The notes under the pieces are model-generated. The model searched no databases, had not been told where the DNA came from, and saw only the letters and a program-made list of their open reading frames with translations. From positions 1 through 50,602 of the forward strand of contig CADBZW010000020.1 in NCBI GenBank assembly GCA_902799345.1: a stretch of DNA of 50,602 nucleotides. Reading direction: 5' to 3'. The DNA comes from an uncultured Bacteroidia bacterium (lineage in GTDB: Bacteria > Bacteroidota > Bacteroidia > Bacteroidales > F082). Positions within the stretch are counted from its first letter, which is position 1. Each line of letters opens with the position of its first letter. Both the position numbers and the translations under genes were made by a program. Shown here in pieces: positions 49,120 through 50,602 of this stretch.

Positions 49120-50602
49120 ATGAAATTCGGAAAAATCCTTTTGGCTGCCTTCTTAGGCACCTTGATTGCTTTGGTAATCAACTTCTTCATCAAAGTCGGA
49201 GTGATTTCATCCATGATTTCCAGCTTCTCGAAATCTGACGCTGAGACCACGACTACCGTGAAACCCAACTCGGTGCTTTACATGAAGCTCGACTACGACA
49301 TTCCGGACCGCAGCGTCGACAACCCCTTCGGCGGCCTCGACTTCAGATCAATGGAATCGAAAGACGCCACGGGCATGACCGACATCCTGCACAACATCGA
49401 ACATGCCAAGACCGACCCCAACATCAAGGGTATCTACATGGAGCTGAGCAGCATCCCGACCTCCACCGCCACCTTGCAGGAGATCCGCGACAAACTCCTC
49501 GAGTTCAAGGAGTCTGGCAAATTCATCGTCACCTACGGCGAGAGCTATTCGCAAAGCGCCTACTACATGGCCTCCATCGCCGACAAGATCATCCTGAATC
49601 CCGAAGGTGCCCTCGACCTGCACGGCATGGCCTCGCAGATTATGTTCTACAAGCACCTGCTTGAAAAACTTGACGTCGAAATGCAAATCGTCCGTGGTCC
49701 CAACAACCGCTTCAAGAGTGCCGTGGAGCCTTATTTCTTAGACAAGATGAGCGAAGCCAACCGTGAGCAGATGGACAAGCTGCTGGGCACCGTGTGGGGA
49801 CAGATCCTCCAAGGCATCAGCCAAAGCCGCAATATCAGCGTGGAACAACTCAACCAGATCGCCGACAACTTGGAGACCATTTTCGATGCCGACAAAGCTT
49901 TGGAATATGGCCTTGTCGACAACCTTTACTACAAAGACCAAGTCCTTGAAGAACTGAAAGGCTTGACGGGCAGCAACAAGGACATCAACGCCATCGGCAA
50001 CGCCAACTATGCCAAGACCTACAAAGACAAGAGCATGAGCAAAAACGAAGTGGCCGTCATCTACGCCTCGGGGCAAATCTTCGACGGAAAGGGCAACGAG
50101 GAACAAAACATCTATTCAGAAAACCTCTCCAAAACTATCCGTAAGGCCAGAGAAGACGAGAACGTGAAGGCCGTCGTGCTGCGCGTCAACTCACCTGGTG
50201 GCAGCGCCGTGGCTTCGGCCATCATCGGTCGCGAGCTCGACCTCACCAAAGAGGTGAAGCCCGTCATTGTTTCAATGGGCAACTACGCCGCCTCTGGCGG
50301 TTATTGGATTTCGGCCAAGGCCGACTACATCTTCGCCGACCCCACCACCCTCACGGGTAGCATCGGCGTGTTTGGCACCTTCCCGAACGCACAAGGCTTC
50401 CTGAACGACAAGATCGGCCTCACCTTCGACGTGGCCAAGACCAACGAGAATGCCGACTTCGGCACGATTACCCAACCGCTCACCGAATTCCAATATAGCA
50501 AGCTGCAAGAGATGGTAGTGAAGACCTACGACCAGTTCACCAAACGCGTGGCCGAAGGCCGAGGCTTGACGCAGGCCTTCGTCGACAGCATCGGACAAGG
50601 TC
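49120..50602 (+). CDS. sppA: Signal peptide peptidase SppA, 67K type (3' end cut)
   Basis: The first 494 codons of an inner-membrane serine protease that degrades cleaved signal peptides; the gene runs off the window. The N-terminal membrane anchor (ILLAAFLGTLIALVINFFI) precedes two ClpP-like halves. The lysine of the Ser-Lys dyad is in NRFKSAVEPY (~199) in the first half. The serine is in GNYAASGGYWIS (~391) in the second, after VNSPGGSAVAS. It is the long, fused-domain form. Divergent from folK. Confidence 0.95.
   Translation, partial: MKFGKILLAAFLGTLIALVINFFIKVGVISSMISSFSKSDAETTTTVKPNSVLYMKLDYDIPDRSVDNPFGGLDFRSMESKDATGMTDILHNIEHAKTDPNIKGIYMELSSIPTSTATLQEIRDKLLEFKESGKFIVTYGESYSQSAYYMASIADKIILNPEGALDLHGMASQIMFYKHLLEKLDVEMQIVRGPNNRFKSAVEPYFLDKMSEANREQMDKLLGTVWGQILQGISQSRNISVEQLNQIADNLETIFDADKALEYGLVDNLYYKDQVLEELKGLTGSNKDINAIGNANYAKTYKDKSMSKNEVAVIYASGQIFDGKGNEEQNIYSENLSKTIRKAREDENVKAVVLRVNSPGGSAVASAIIGRELDLTKEVKPVIVSMGNYAASGGYWISAKADYIFADPTTLTGSIGVFGTFPNAQGFLNDKIGLTFDVAKTNENADFGTITQPLTEFQYSKLQEMVVKTYDQFTKRVAEGRGLTQAFVDSIGQG

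Overview
The window looks like chromosomal DNA from a member of the Bacteroidales, not assignable to a genus by eye. The signs are: five proteins ending in a type IX secretion system (T9SS) sorting domain; many promoters with the Bacteroidetes -7 element TAnnTTTG, several with a TTG or TTTG about 18-19 bases upstream; few Shine-Dalgarno sequences; a pyrophosphate-type phosphofructokinase; a GH92 mannosidase lipoprotein; and C10 and C1B cysteine peptidases. Coding is dense, and both ends cut a gene (a T9SS substrate on the left, sppA on the right).

Layout. 1-5 kb: tail of a T9SS protein, PPi-dependent phosphofructokinase, GH92 alpha-mannosidase. 5-9.4 kb: two paralogous secreted Asp-box (BNR-like) proteins with T9SS tails, each with its own promoter and terminator. 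9.4-13.9 kb: a PdxA-like protein missing key residues, WaaA (Kdo transferase), an outer-membrane protein, and a divergent M16 zinc peptidase. 13.9-15 kb: an IS200/RAYT-like Y1 transposase flanked by 13 short palindromic REP-like repeats, largely arranged symmetrically about the gene. 15.4-20 kb: a T9SS protein, purE, hpt, adk and a hexapeptide acyltransferase, separated by several different palindromic or MITE-like repeats. 20.1-25.9 kb: secreted proteins of unknown function interrupted by an AbiE-type (type IV) toxin-antitoxin pair. 25.9-33 kb: malQ, deoC, a shortened OsmC, a TSCPD protein, a lipoprotein with a possibly permuted vWA domain, an esterase, and 5-formyl-THF cyclo-ligase. 33.1-38.4 kb: an apparent operon of three secreted cysteine peptidases (C10, C1B, C1B). 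38.4-42.3 kb: a YitT transporter-like protein, three tRNA genes (Leu-TAA, two Gly-GCC), an ECF sigma factor with a membrane partner, and an AAA/DUF4143-type ATPase. 42.5-50.6 kb: mutS, a SpoU methyltransferase, an OmpA-like porin, deoxynucleoside kinase, folK and sppA.

The most unusual content is repeat biology. At least six distinct short palindromic or tandem repeat families occur here, and several lie inside open reading frames without breaking them (malQ twice, waaA, the acyltransferase). One REP copy also supplies the stop codon of the M16 peptidase gene. The second notable structure is the AAA ATPase. It sits between the real mutS 3' end and a 60-base degenerate second copy of that 3' end whose differences are almost all synonymous in the MutS frame. 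This is the pattern expected of a cassette integrated at the end of a conserved gene. No complete new pathway is evident. The best candidates for follow-up are the transposase/REP locus and the mutS-associated ATPase cassette with its four 32-33 base iterons.
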